A DNA stretch of 13,070 bases, taken from positions 1 to 13,070 of the forward strand of contig CAYRVF010000135.1 of the NCBI GenBank assembly GCA_964427535.1. The letters are read 5' to 3'. The first letter of the stretch is position 1, and each line of letters begins with the position of its first letter. The notes beneath the pieces are model-generated. The model saw nothing but the letters and a program-made list of their open reading frames with translations. It did no database searches and had not been told where the DNA came from. Shown here piece by piece: positions 1 to 8,034 of this stretch. The DNA comes from CAYRVF01 sp964427535. GTDB lineage: Bacteria; Chloroflexota; Ktedonobacteria; Ktedonobacterales; JADMIN01. The translations under genes and the position numbers were made by a program.

Positions 1-1044
1 CAGCTTGCCCTTCGTCTGGCCCTCGAACTGCGCCTCGGGCAGTTTCACGCTGATCGCCGCGACGAGACCCTCGCGCACGTCGTCGCCCGAGAGGTTCGCG
101 TCGGCATCTTTGATGACGCCGATCTTGCGGCCGTACTCGTTGAGCGTGCGGGTCAGCGCCGCGCGGAAGCCGGTGACGTGCGAGCCGCCGTCCACCGTGT
201 TGACACCGTTCGCGAAGGAGAAGACCGTCTCGCTGTAGTTGTCGTTGTATTGGATGGCGACCTCGATCAGCGTGCGATCGACCTGCTTCTCGATATGCAC
301 CGGGCGCGCCATGACGACGTTGCGGTTCTTGTTGAGATTGCGGACGAACGACTTCAGGCCGCCGTCGAAGTAGAAGGTCGCCTCCTGCTCGCGGTCAGGA
401 CGCTCATCCACAATCTTGATCGTCAGGCCACGGTTGAGGTAGGCCATCTCGCGGATGCGCTGAGCGAGCGTGTCGAAGTCGAAGTTGTTGGTCTCCATGA
501 TCGTCAGGTCGGGCTTGAAGATCGTCTTCGTGCCCGTCCCGCTGGCGATGCCCTTGGCCTTCGCGGGCGCGACCGGCACGCCGCAGCGGTACTCCTGCAT
601 GTGCAGCTTGCCGCCACGCCGGACCTCGACCCGGCAGTACTCCGAGAGCGCATTCACCGCCGAGACGCCGACACCGTGCAGACCGCTGGAGCCCTGCTTG
701 TAGCCCTCGCCGCCGAACTTGCCGCCGGCGTGCAGCGTCGTCATGACGACTTCCAAGGTGGACTGTGTCGGGCGCTTAGGGTGCGGCTCGACCGGGATAC
801 CGCGACCGTTGTCCTCGACGGAGACGGAGCCATCGGCCATCAGTGTCACGACGATGCGATCACAGACGCCCGCCATCGCCTCGTCGACGCTGTTGTCGAT
901 GACCTCATAGACGAGGTGGTGAAGGCCGCGAATGTCGGTGCTGCCGATGTACATGCCGGGGCGCATGCGAACAGGTTCGAGACCCTCAAGAATCTCAATA
1001 TCTTTTGCGCTATATTCAGTTGAGGCATTGGTGACGGTTGCCAT
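1..1044 (-). CDS. gyrB: DNA gyrase subunit B, N-terminal part (runs off window)
   Basis: ATP-binding subunit of type IIA topoisomerase; with GyrA it introduces negative supercoils using ATP. Only the first 348 codons are present; the reading frame is open at base 1. Seen directly in the reverse-strand translation: MATVTNASTEYSAKDIEILEG start, GLEPVRMRPGMYIG (residues 21-34), YEVIDNSVDEAMAG with the Mg-binding Asn at 51, DNGRGIPV (78-85), the ATP-lid run GLHGVGVSAVNALS (121-134), and the transducer motif EGQTK with its ATP-contacting Lys at about 345. The GHKL ATPase and most of the transducer domain are therefore intact, and no key residue is missing. Start chosen at the ATG (complement of 1042-1044); a GGAGGG lies at 1058-1063, 13 nt upstream, a slightly long spacing. 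The paralogue ParE cannot be fully excluded from this half alone, but GyrB is the likelier call. No dnaA, recF or gyrA is adjacent. Confidence 0.95.
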   Translation of the reverse strand, partial: MATVTNASTEYSAKDIEILEGLEPVRMRPGMYIGSTDIRGLHHLVYEVIDNSVDEAMAGVCDRIVVTLMADGSVSVEDNGRGIPVEPHPKRPTQSTLEVVMTTLHAGGKFGGEGYKQGSSGLHGVGVSAVNALSEYCRVEVRRGGKLHMQEYRCGVPVAPAKAKGIASGTGTKTIFKPDLTIMETNNFDFDTLAQRIREMAYLNRGLTIKIVDERPDREQEATFYFDGGLKSFVRNLNKNRNVVMARPVHIEKQVDRTLIEVAIQYNDNYSETVFSFANGVNTVDGGSHVTGFRAALTRTLNEYGRKIGVIKDADANLSGDDVREGLVAAISVKLPEAQFEGQTKGKL

Positions 1045-1246
1045 ATCGACTTATATTCCCTCCTCATAGCGTGCGCTCCGGCACTCGCCACATGGGTGCT
1101 CGCTCCGTGTGCGGAGGCGAACGTTTGACACGAGAGTTGGCACAGCGATGAGAGACAGCGCTTGCCCGGGTGCACGCAGAGAGAGTGCGGAACGGGCAGG
1201 TGGCTGAACGCTGAGGTCGCTCGTAGGTGTTGGGCAAGAGTGGACC

Positions 1247-1262
1247 CGCGCCGACCGGCGCG
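1247..1262. repeat. small GC-rich hairpin in the gyrB leader
   Basis: The arms CGCGCCG and CGGCGCG are perfect complements separated by AC. It lies about 200 nt before the gyrB start, downstream of the candidate promoter. No T-run follows on either strand, so it is not a canonical terminator. Such short GC palindromes arise easily in GC-rich DNA. Confidence 0.35.
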
Positions 1263-1398
1263 AGCTGGCCAAGCGGACGGCGAACCGGCGGCTATGTGAT
1301 GTGCCTAAAATGTTGCCGCCAGCAGTCAAGGGATACTCTCCTACATCTGGCTGGAGTGGCCTCCAGCCGCTGCCGCGTCGTGCCCATGTACTCTTTGT

Positions 1399-1407
1399 AT
1401 TTTACCA
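1399..1407 (-). promoter_or_regulatory. candidate extended -10 promoter for gyrB
   Basis: Reading the minus strand, TGG-TAAAAT fits an extended -10 element (TGn followed by a TATAAT-like hexamer, 5 of 6 matches). No good -35 hexamer is present 16-18 nt upstream, which is tolerated for extended -10 promoters. It sits in the most AT-rich part of the gap upstream of gyrB. The leader would be about 350 nt long. No better candidate was seen nearer the gyrB start. Confidence 0.35.
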
Positions 1408-1590
1408 CATTTGGCCGATTTCCGATAGCCGACTAGGACTATTGAACCCGCATGGGTTGCGGTCTGGAGCAATACCAGTCGGTTGCTGGATGGGGCCTCT
1501 CGAGTTCTGCTACGCGACTATTCTTTCCGTGGGTGCGAGAACCGGTGATGGCGTTTTCCAGATTTGAGAACACAGCCCTCCCTTGCCAAA

Positions 1591-1616
1591 CAGCGTGCCG
1601 TAAGGCTGACACGCTG
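1591..1616 (-). terminator. weak terminator-like hairpin after the DUF255 gene
   Basis: A perfect 7-bp inverted repeat, CAGCGTG / CACGCTG with a 12-nt loop, starts about 42 nt past the DUF255 stop codon. On the minus strand it is followed by TTTGG, only a short T-run. It could be a weak intrinsic terminator separating DUF255 from gyrB. It could equally be chance. Confidence 0.3.
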
Positions 1617-1657
1617 GAGTGGGCATATATGACTGGTTCTGAGTGGCTACGCGGTCG

Positions 1658-3781
1658 CTACGTGTCGAGCAGCGCGAGTAGCTCATCCGGCTGCGTCACT
1701 GGGCGCTGACACACGAACGACTGGCAGACGTAGGCGGCCGGCTTGCCGTCTACCAATCCGCGCCCTTCGAGAAGTGGCACCTCACGCAAGGCTCGCGCGT
1801 CGTCTGGATCGGCCTGGGCGAATACCGCACGCGGCAGGAAGCACGTCCGTAGCGCCCCAGTCAGGGCGTCTGCTGCCGGGGACGTTTGAGGCCCGACGAT
1901 GGCGATCTCGTAGAACGGCCCGATGAAGTCGTCCAGCGCGGCGAGCAGATGGCCGAAGGCGAGCGGTGTCTTCGCCATCGAGGGGACGAGTGGCACCAGC
2001 ACCCGCGCGGCATAGTCGCGGTAGTGGCCCTCGCCGGAGAGTGCCGTCAGCCGCAGCAGCGCCTCCACCGCGAGACTGGTGCCCGACGGCGTGGCGTTGT
2101 CGGTGAGCTCGCGCGGCCGTGCGAGCAGCGCCTCCGCGTCGCGTGCGGTGTCGAAGAAGCTGCTGGCGGTCTCATCCCAGAAGAGGTCGAGTAGAGTGTC
2201 GGCCAGCGCGCGGGCGTGGGTGTAGTATTCCGGTTCGCCCGTCAGCTCGTAGGTCGAGAGCAGCCCATTGACGACCGCGCCATAGTCTTCGAGATACGCG
2301 CCGAGGCGTGCCTCCCCGCCACGCCAGGTGCGACGGAGCCGCCCGCCCACCACCATCTCGCGTAACAAAAAACCGGCGTTCTCGACGGCCGCGGCCCGAA
2401 GGTCGTCGCGGCCAAGGACACGTGCCGCTTCGGCCATCGCGCGCAGCATCAGCCCGTTCCACGCGGCGAGCACCTTGTCATCGCGGCCCGGCCAGACGCG
2501 CTTGGCTCGTGCGGCATAGAGCACCTCGCGCGCCCGCCGTAGTCCCTCGCGTACGCGCTCGACGGGTAGGTCGAGCGCGGTTGCCGCCTGCTGCTCTGTG
2601 CGCCGGACGTGCAGGATGTTCTTGCCCTCGAAGTTGCCGCGCGCTGTGACGCCCCAGACCATCTCGGCGATGGATGCGTCGTCGTCGCCCAGCAGCGCCT
2701 GGATCTCCTGTGGCGTCCAGACGTAGAACTTGCCTTCTTCGCCCTCGCTGTCGGCGTCCTGGGTCGAGTAGAAGCCGCCTTCCGGGCCGGTCATCTCGCG
2801 CAGCACGTAGTCCAGAATCTCCTCGCCGATGCGGCGGTAGCGCGGCTCGCCGGTGAGCTGCCACGCATGGAGGTAGACCGGCGCAAGCAGGGCGTTGTCG
2901 TAGAGCATCTTCTCGAAGTGCGGCACCAGCCAGACCGCATCGGTCGAGTAGCGGTGAAAGCCGCCACCAATTTGATCGTAGATGCCGCCACCGGACATCT
3001 TATCGAGCGTGAGGAACACCAGGGAGAGCACCTGCTCGTCGAGCGCGTCATCGTTGTTTGGGCGTGAGACGATGCGCAGCAGGAAGTCGAGGCTCATCGC
3101 GTGGGGGAATTTGGGCGCGCCAGCGATGCCCCCGTGCTCGGCGTCGAACTGGTCGACGTGCGCGTTGGCCGCCTCCACAAGCAGCCTCGGATCGAGCGCG
3201 TCGCCCGAGAGGTCCACGCCCGCGGGCGCTTCGAGCTTTACCTCGTCTTGATGCGCATACCACTCACGGAACGCTTCCGCCTGCTTTTCCACGTCATCGC
3301 GCCGGGTACGGTAAAACTCGTCGATGCGCCGGAGCAGCGTCGGAAAGCCCGGCATGCCGTAGCGGTCCTGCGGCGGAAAGTACGTGCCGCCATAGAATGG
3401 AGCGCCGTCGGGGATAAGAAAGACCGTCATTGGCCAGCCGCCACTGCCCGTCATCGCCTGTACCGCGTCCATATACAGCGCGTCGATGTCGGGACGCTCC
3501 TCGCGGTCCACCTTGATGCTGACGAAATTATCGTTCATCAGCCGCGCGGTCGCCTCGTTCTCGAACGACTCATGCGCCATCACGTGACACCAATGACATG
3601 CCGAGTAGCCGATGCTCAGGAGAATCGGCTTGTCCTCCGCACGTGCACGAGCAAACGCCTCATCGCCCCACGGATACCAGTCGACGGGGTTGTGCGCGTG
3701 CTGTAGGAGGTATGGGCTGGTCTCTGAGATCAGCCGGTTGGTGAAGCGCTGCGCCTCGCCAGAGTGCTCGCCGGATGTCAT
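1658..3781 (-). CDS. DUF255 / YyaL-type thioredoxin-domain protein (SPATA20-like)
   Basis: A 707-residue protein, normal length for the bacterial YyaL / eukaryotic SPATA20 family. Order of parts: a thioredoxin-like DUF255 domain (about 10-170) with RLISETSPYLLQHAHNPVDW near the start, a CHWC active-site-like motif at 62-65 inside SACHWCHVM, and GGWPMTVFLIPDG (114-126); then an (alpha/alpha)6-barrel region resembling N-acylglucosamine epimerases or glycoside hydrolases (about 200-620) with GGGIYDQIGGGFHRYS (264-279), WLVPHFEKMLYDN (284-296), TQDADSEGEEGKFYVW (340-355) and DDKVLAAWNGLM (434-445); then the family's C-terminal YVCQSFVCQRPV (684-695). No signal peptide or membrane helix, so probably cytoplasmic. 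The biochemical role of the family is poorly settled; a redox or sugar-related function is often suggested. The ATG start has AAGGAGAG 6 nt upstream. A promoter candidate lies at 3857-3886, so it may be transcribed apart from the ABC genes. Confidence 0.93.
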   Translation of the reverse strand: MTSGEHSGEAQRFTNRLISETSPYLLQHAHNPVDWYPWGDEAFARARAEDKPILLSIGYSACHWCHVMAHESFENEATARLMNDNFVSIKVDREERPDIDALYMDAVQAMTGSGGWPMTVFLIPDGAPFYGGTYFPPQDRYGMPGFPTLLRRIDEFYRTRRDDVEKQAEAFREWYAHQDEVKLEAPAGVDLSGDALDPRLLVEAANAHVDQFDAEHGGIAGAPKFPHAMSLDFLLRIVSRPNNDDALDEQVLSLVFLTLDKMSGGGIYDQIGGGFHRYSTDAVWLVPHFEKMLYDNALLAPVYLHAWQLTGEPRYRRIGEEILDYVLREMTGPEGGFYSTQDADSEGEEGKFYVWTPQEIQALLGDDDASIAEMVWGVTARGNFEGKNILHVRRTEQQAATALDLPVERVREGLRRAREVLYAARAKRVWPGRDDKVLAAWNGLMLRAMAEAARVLGRDDLRAAAVENAGFLLREMVVGGRLRRTWRGGEARLGAYLEDYGAVVNGLLSTYELTGEPEYYTHARALADTLLDLFWDETASSFFDTARDAEALLARPRELTDNATPSGTSLAVEALLRLTALSGEGHYRDYAARVLVPLVPSMAKTPLAFGHLLAALDDFIGPFYEIAIVGPQTSPAADALTGALRTCFLPRAVFAQADPDDARALREVPLLEGRGLVDGKPAAYVCQSFVCQRPVTQPDELLALLDT

Positions 3782-3856
3782 TGGTAGCTCTCCTTCGCTG
3801 CGCTCTCTCTGCTCCTGCGCGTGTCTCGGACGCCGGTGGGAGATACATCAGTGTAC

Positions 3857-3886
3857 CGTATAGGATAGGCGCGCCGATGGTGTCAC
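3857..3886 (-). promoter_or_regulatory. candidate sigma-A promoter for the DUF255 gene
   Basis: On the minus strand, GTGACA (complement of 3881-3886, 5 of 6 matches to TTGACA) is followed after 18 nt by TATACG (complement of 3857-3862, 4 of 6 to TATAAT). A second TACACT lies directly downstream. The -35 overlaps the TGA stop codon of the upstream ATPase gene. The leader would be roughly 65-70 nt. Confidence 0.45.
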
Positions 3887-4641
3887 TCCGGAGCATCGCC
3901 CGCGTCGAGAATGCGGCCGTCGCGCATGCGGATGATGCGCCCGGTGCGCGCGCTGATGTCCGCCGCGTGAGTGACGATGACGAACGTCTGGCCGCGCTCG
4001 CGGTTGAGCTCGGTCATCAGGTCGAGGATCTCGTCGGCGGACTCGCTGTCGAGGTTGCCGGTCGGCTCGTCGGCCCAGACAATCGCCGGATCGTTGACGA
4101 GGGCGCGGGCGATCGCCACACGCTGGCGCTGGCCGCCGGAAAGCTCGGCGGGCTTGTGGTGCTCGCGGTCCTTGAGCCCAACGGCGGCGAGCAGCTCACG
4201 CGCGCGCCTGCGTGCCTCGCCCGGCCGCACGCGCAGGACGAGCAGCGGCAGCTCCACATTCTCGACTGCGCTGAGCACGGGCAGCAGGTTGAAGTTCTGG
4301 AAGACGAAGCCCATCGAACGGGCGCGGTAGTCCGTACGCCGGGCATCGCTCAGCGTGGCGAGATCGGTGCCGCCGATCACGATCCGGCCCGCGTCGATGG
4401 AGTCGAGTCCTGCGAGGCAATTGAGCAGTGTCGTCTTGCCACAGCCGCTGGGACCCATAATCGAGACCATCTCGCCACGCGCGATGTGCAGGTTGATGTC
4501 CGTCAGCGCGTGTACCTGCACGCCATGCGCGTGGTACGTCTTCGAGACGCTCTCGGCGCGCACGATGAGCGGGGGCGTCCCTTTAATCACCGGCTCGGCT
4601 CCGCCAGATGGCTGGGCGAAGTAATCAGGCATGTATGTCAA
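3883..4641 (-). CDS. ABC transporter ATP-binding protein, LolD/MacB/YbbA type
   Basis: Cytoplasmic ATPase of a type VII (MacB/LolCDE/YbbAP-like) ABC system; it presumably powers the FtsX-like permease encoded just upstream. All catalytic motifs are visible: Walker A GPSGCGKT (63-70), Q-loop Gln 115 in GFVFQNFNLLP, the signature LSGGQRQRVAIARAL (167-181), Walker B IVWADEPTGNLD (187-198) and the H-loop VTHA with His 225. The run FQNFNLLPVLSAVENVELPL is typical of the LolD/MacB subfamily. At 252 residues it is slightly long because of about 25 extra N-terminal residues. Two starts are possible: TTG at 4641, with AAGGA 8 nt upstream, or ATG at 4632, which has no Shine-Dalgarno at normal spacing. 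I prefer TTG. It follows the permease stop by about 60 nt on the same strand and probably shares its transcript. LolD and YbbA are family resemblances, not proven orthology. Confidence 0.93.
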   Translation of the reverse strand: MTYMPDYFAQPSGGAEPVIKGTPPLIVRAESVSKTYHAHGVQVHALTDINLHIARGEMVSIMGPSGCGKTTLLNCLAGLDSIDAGRIVIGGTDLATLSDARRTDYRARSMGFVFQNFNLLPVLSAVENVELPLLVLRVRPGEARRRARELLAAVGLKDREHHKPAELSGGQRQRVAIARALVNDPAIVWADEPTGNLDSESADEILDLMTELNRERGQTFVIVTHAADISARTGRIIRMRDGRILDAGDAPE

Positions 4642-4649
4642 CGAGCGTG

Positions 4650-4654
4650 TCCTT
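4650..4654 (-). promoter_or_regulatory. ribosome-binding site favouring a TTG start for the ATPase
   Basis: AAGGA on the minus strand lies 8 nt before TTG (4641) and 17 nt before the first ATG (4632). The spacing supports initiation at TTG, adding three residues (M-T-Y) ahead of MPDYF. Confidence 0.5.
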
Positions 4655-4689
4655 CATAGACTGATTGCGCACGCGGCGGGTACGCACAT

Positions 4690-4711
4690 CCTATTCATAG
4701 CCTATTCATAG
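4690..4711. repeat. 11-bp perfect tandem duplication at the permease stop codon
   Basis: CCTATTCATAG occurs twice back to back (4690-4700 and 4701-4711). On the coding (minus) strand the copy nearer the gene contains the last codons TAT-GAA-TAG (Tyr-Glu-stop), and the second copy repeats this sequence in the spacer. It looks like a small replication-slippage duplication. It does not alter the permease product. Confidence 0.85.
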
Positions 4712-7700
4712 CGTAGCGCGTCGGCGGGCGACACGTGCCCGGCCTGCCACGCGGGCAGCAGCGCCGCGACGAGCGAGGCGAGCACCGCCGCGAGGCAGAT
4801 GGCGCCCAGCTCGCCCCACGGCACGACCAGCGTCAAGCCGGACTGGAAGGCCGAGAAGAAGTCGACCGCGAAGACGTTGCGGCAGAGCACCAACCCGAGC
4901 ACGAGCCCGATGAGCGTGCCTGCGACGCCGACGAGCAACGCCTCCAGCAGGAAGATGAGCTGCACGTGCAGACGGCGGAAGCCCAGCGCGCGCAGCATGC
5001 CGATCTGTTGCCGCCGCTCGACCACCGCCCGCGAGCCGGTCACCGCGAGCGCCGCCATGCCGACTAGCAGCGTCAGCCCTACCAGCCCGACGAGCACCCG
5101 GCTGATGAAGACACGCGGCCCGTTGATGTCGAGCAGCGCATCCTGAACGACCGTCGTCTCGAACCCGTTGTCGATCAGCGCCGAACCGATGGCGAGTGAG
5201 TCTGCCCGTGAATCGGCGCCGGGCTTCAGCTTGAAATAGTAGTATTCGTTGCCGAACGGCTGCAGACCCCGCTCGGTGGGCGCGAACGTCTGTGGCGAGC
5301 CATACATGCCGTAGCGCTGACCGCGCGTGTTCTCCAGGATGCCTACCACCGTGACTTTGGTCGCCGCGCCCCCGCGCAGATCGGCGATCCACAGCGGCGT
5401 GGGCGCGATGGCGCCGGAACCCGTGGCGACACCGTTGAGATGCAGCGTGTAGTCCTGCAGCGCGTAGCCGTTCGCGTTCGCTGCCAGCGCGCCAAGCTCG
5501 TTGAGCGTATCGGATTGCGCTCCAGTCTGTCGCCTGCCACCGTTGCCGACGTTGAGCAGCGGTGAGAGACCAGCGGGAATCGGGGCGCCGACAAACTGCT
5601 GTGCGCTCACCGGGTCGGGCCTGCTCTGACCGAGAATGGTAGTGTCGGACCCACTCAGCGCTGCGACGTCGATGACCACATCGCCGGGATGCGTGCGTAC
5701 CGCGTTCCAGACGTCGGCATCTGTGGCGAACCCTGGCGCGCGGGCGACCAGCGGCAGCCCCGTGCCGTCGAGGAAAGCACCTTGCACCTCCTGTGCGGGG
5801 TAAAGCGCCCAGCGCGCACGTGGAGCGTTGGCCTGCAGCACCGCGACCGGGACCGGACGGGCAACGCTCGCGGCCGCGATGTCCTGCGCGGTGGAGGGCG
5901 CCGCTGCCCCTATCGAGCGCTCCACGCTGCTGATGCCGCCGACCTGTGAGAAGAGCGGCTGACCTGCCACGTCGTAGCCCGCGGCCATCTGCGGCAGGTT
6001 GTCGTAGGTCGAGGTGGTGGAGTTGGCGATGCACGCCATGACGACCATCGTGAAGCAGACCAGCGCGAAGAGCGCCAGCCCGATCGCCGTGCGGAAGCGC
6101 TGTGCCGCCGGATAGACAAAGGCGATCGCGGTGACGTGGCGCAGCCTGCTCAGGCGCGTTAGCGCCCAGCGTAGCGGCGCGAGCAGCAGGTCGAGATTGG
6201 GCGCGAGCGCGAAGACGGCGCCAAAGACCATCATCACCCCGGCGACGAAGAACATCTCGATGCCGCCCGAGAAGCGCGTCAGGCCGAGGGTCTGCAGCGC
6301 GTCGAATGGAAGCGACCAGTAAAGAGCCAGCCCGCCGCCGATGAGCAGTGCGGTGAACCGATCGGCGAGCAGCGCGCCGCGGCTCACGATCCATCCGGCG
6401 TCGGCTGGGCGTGTGCGTCGCGCGATCGCACCCACGACGGCCAGCGCGAGCCAGCGTACGGCCAGCACGATGCCCGCCAGCGAGAGCGAGAGACCCAGCG
6501 AGAAGAACAGCGCGTTCTCGGTGTCGATGGCTGAGAGCAGCATCGCGCGGCCGACGAAGAACGGGACAATGCCGCGTGTCGTCAGTCCCCAAAGCAGCGC
6601 GCCCCACGCACTCGCAGCGCGCACTGGCGTTATATGTCCCGTCAGGATGAGCGCGTTCCGAGCGAGCACCCAGAGCGTCGGCGTCGGCGGCGGAGGCTCA
6701 GGCAGATCGCGGAGAGCCGCGGCTACGGTCATGCGTGTGACGGTCCAGGCTGCGAGCGCCGTGGTGACGAGCGTAAAGACCAGTCCCAGGCAGAACGCGA
6801 CGAGCATCGTGCCCGGTTCCAGGTCAACTTTGAGCGGGAAGCCGATCTTCGCTATGGTCGGGCTGACGACCGCGACGATCACCACGCCCAGCAGCAGCCC
6901 GGCGAGCAGACCGAGCGCGGCGGCGGTAGCGTCGTAGACCGATCCCTCGAAGAGCAGCATCCAGACGACGTGCGCCCTCCGCATGCCTAACGCGCGCGCC
7001 ATGCCCAGCTCTGCCCGCCGTTCGGCGGCCAGCAGCACGAAGATCAGGAAGATCAGCAGCAGACCGATGGCGAGCGCGAACAGCGTGAAGAGCAGCAGAA
7101 TGCGACCAAAGATGTCTTGCGCCTGGAGCGAGAGGCGCACGCCGTCCGCTTTGGCCGTATCGATGTGCAGAAAGCCTGGAATCAGGGATGCCGTGGCCTG
7201 GGCGACGCTGTCGCTGTAGCCCACACCGGTCAGCCCGTCACCCGCGTTGGCGACGTAGATGTGGTTGATGCGGCCGGGAGCGTGGGCGAGCCCTTGCAGC
7301 GTGGCAAGCGGCAGCACGATGGCCGGCATGTCGCCGAGCACACCGCCAGTCGCCACGTCCCGCACATGGAACTGCTCACGCTGGCCCGGCCACTGGTCGG
7401 AGTAGAGGTAGATCGTGTCGCCAGGATGGGCGTTGAGGACGAAGGCGAGATTGCGGTTGAGGTAGAGCTCGTGAGACCCGAGCGCGCTCACCGGGTCAGC
7501 CGTCGTCCCATTCAGCGCGCGCAGGTCGGTCAGTGGCCCGCCTCTGTTGCCACTGAGGCCAAATGCCAGCACCGTGCCGCGCACCTGACGGGCTGTCTGG
7601 TCGGCGACGAGCAGGTTCTGCATGACGAGTGCGGGCGCGACTCCGGCCACCTTGGGATTGCCGCGCAACCCCGCGGCAGCGTCGTCTCCAAAGTCTTGCG

Positions 7701-8031
7701 GGAACGCTTTTAGCGGGCCGAAGCCCCCAGTGACATCCTCGTCGACGCGGCCGAGGTTGTAGACCGCCACGGTCTTCACGGCGAGCGAGATGGTGTCATC
7801 CACCGCGAGCGCTGCCGCGACGAATGTGCTCGCCAGCATCAGGCCCGAGACGATGAGCAAGGTGCGCAACCGCCGACGTGGCACGTTGCGCACGCCGATA
7901 CGCACGAGATGCGGCGCGCCAAGCCCGCGCACGAGCAATATCGCCAGCGCGAGCAACGCCGCGATGAGCAGCGGACGCAGCGCGGCGGAAGGAGAGAACG
8001 AGAAGACGCCATTCAACACGGGCAACCTCAC
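4702..8031 (-). CDS. FtsX/MacB-type ABC permease, duplicated (YbbP-like) architecture
   Basis: An 1109-residue inner-membrane permease. Visible layout: an extra hydrophobic helix (about 17-36); a basic elbow PRRRLRT (51-57) leading into a second helix (58-78); a first extracytoplasmic domain (about 79-305); an FtsX-type helix bundle (306-435) holding the coupling motif RRAELGMARALGMRR (338-352); a middle set of helices (about 480-665); a larger second extracytoplasmic domain (about 670-972); and a C-terminal FtsX bundle (973-1095) with a second coupling motif RRQQIGMLRALGFRR (1006-1020), ending SPADALRYE. Two FtsX lobes with two large outer domains in one chain resemble YbbP of E. coli (about 800 residues), though this one is longer. 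Known members of this superfamily work as mechanotransmitters or extract lipids and lipoproteins rather than acting as classical channels. Start is GTG at 8031, 3 nt past the hydrolase stop, with no strong Shine-Dalgarno, so translational coupling is likely. The substrate cannot be read from sequence. Confidence 0.88.
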   Translation of the reverse strand: MRLPVLNGVFSFSPSAALRPLLIAALLALAILLVRGLGAPHLVRIGVRNVPRRRLRTLLIVSGLMLASTFVAAALAVDDTISLAVKTVAVYNLGRVDEDVTGGFGPLKAFPQDFGDDAAAGLRGNPKVAGVAPALVMQNLLVADQTARQVRGTVLAFGLSGNRGGPLTDLRALNGTTADPVSALGSHELYLNRNLAFVLNAHPGDTIYLYSDQWPGQREQFHVRDVATGGVLGDMPAIVLPLATLQGLAHAPGRINHIYVANAGDGLTGVGYSDSVAQATASLIPGFLHIDTAKADGVRLSLQAQDIFGRILLLFTLFALAIGLLLIFLIFVLLAAERRAELGMARALGMRRAHVVWMLLFEGSVYDATAAALGLLAGLLLGVVIVAVVSPTIAKIGFPLKVDLEPGTMLVAFCLGLVFTLVTTALAAWTVTRMTVAAALRDLPEPPPPTPTLWVLARNALILTGHITPVRAASAWGALLWGLTTRGIVPFFVGRAMLLSAIDTENALFFSLGLSLSLAGIVLAVRWLALAVVGAIARRTRPADAGWIVSRGALLADRFTALLIGGGLALYWSLPFDALQTLGLTRFSGGIEMFFVAGVMMVFGAVFALAPNLDLLLAPLRWALTRLSRLRHVTAIAFVYPAAQRFRTAIGLALFALVCFTMVVMACIANSTTSTYDNLPQMAAGYDVAGQPLFSQVGGISSVERSIGAAAPSTAQDIAAASVARPVPVAVLQANAPRARWALYPAQEVQGAFLDGTGLPLVARAPGFATDADVWNAVRTHPGDVVIDVAALSGSDTTILGQSRPDPVSAQQFVGAPIPAGLSPLLNVGNGGRRQTGAQSDTLNELGALAANANGYALQDYTLHLNGVATGSGAIAPTPLWIADLRGGAATKVTVVGILENTRGQRYGMYGSPQTFAPTERGLQPFGNEYYYFKLKPGADSRADSLAIGSALIDNGFETTVVQDALLDINGPRVFISRVLVGLVGLTLLVGMAALAVTGSRAVVERRQQIGMLRALGFRRLHVQLIFLLEALLVGVAGTLIGLVLGLVLCRNVFAVDFFSAFQSGLTLVVPWGELGAICLAAVLASLVAALLPAWQAGHVSPADALRYE

Positions 8032-8034
8032 TCG

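Larger units (their letters stand above)
1045..1657. other. 613-nt gap between the DUF255 gene and gyrB
   Basis: I see no convincing gene on either strand. The short open frames lack a good ribosome-binding site, family motifs or plausible composition. The stretch holds a candidate minus-strand extended -10 element (1399-1407), a small GC hairpin (1247-1262), and a 7-bp inverted repeat just past the DUF255 stop codon (1591-1616). If the candidate promoter is used, gyrB has a leader of about 350 nt. The 1381-1430 part is clearly more AT-rich than the flanking genes, as expected of a promoter region. No tRNA or riboswitch class was recognised. Confidence 0.6.

Noticed and set aside
178..1023. 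281-codon plus-strand open frame opposite gyrB
   Set aside because: Antisense shadow of the well-conserved gyrB coding sequence, with no recognisable domain.
1125..1130. Perfect TTGACA on the plus strand in the gyrB leader
   Set aside because: No -10-like hexamer at 16-18 nt and no gene follows on that strand.
4625..4657. 10-codon minus-strand mini-frame starting at ATG 4657, ahead of the ATPase
   Set aside because: Its ATG immediately abuts AAGGA, which serves the ATPase start. Nothing supports translation of it as a leader peptide.
3775..4659. 294-codon plus-strand open frame opposite the ABC ATPase
   Set aside because: Antisense shadow; the opposite strand carries complete Walker A, signature and Walker B motifs.
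4706..6607. 633-codon open frame on the minus strand inside the permease
   Set aside because: It is the permease read in another frame. It is Arg-rich, has no membrane helices or known motifs, and arises from the GC-rich codon pattern.
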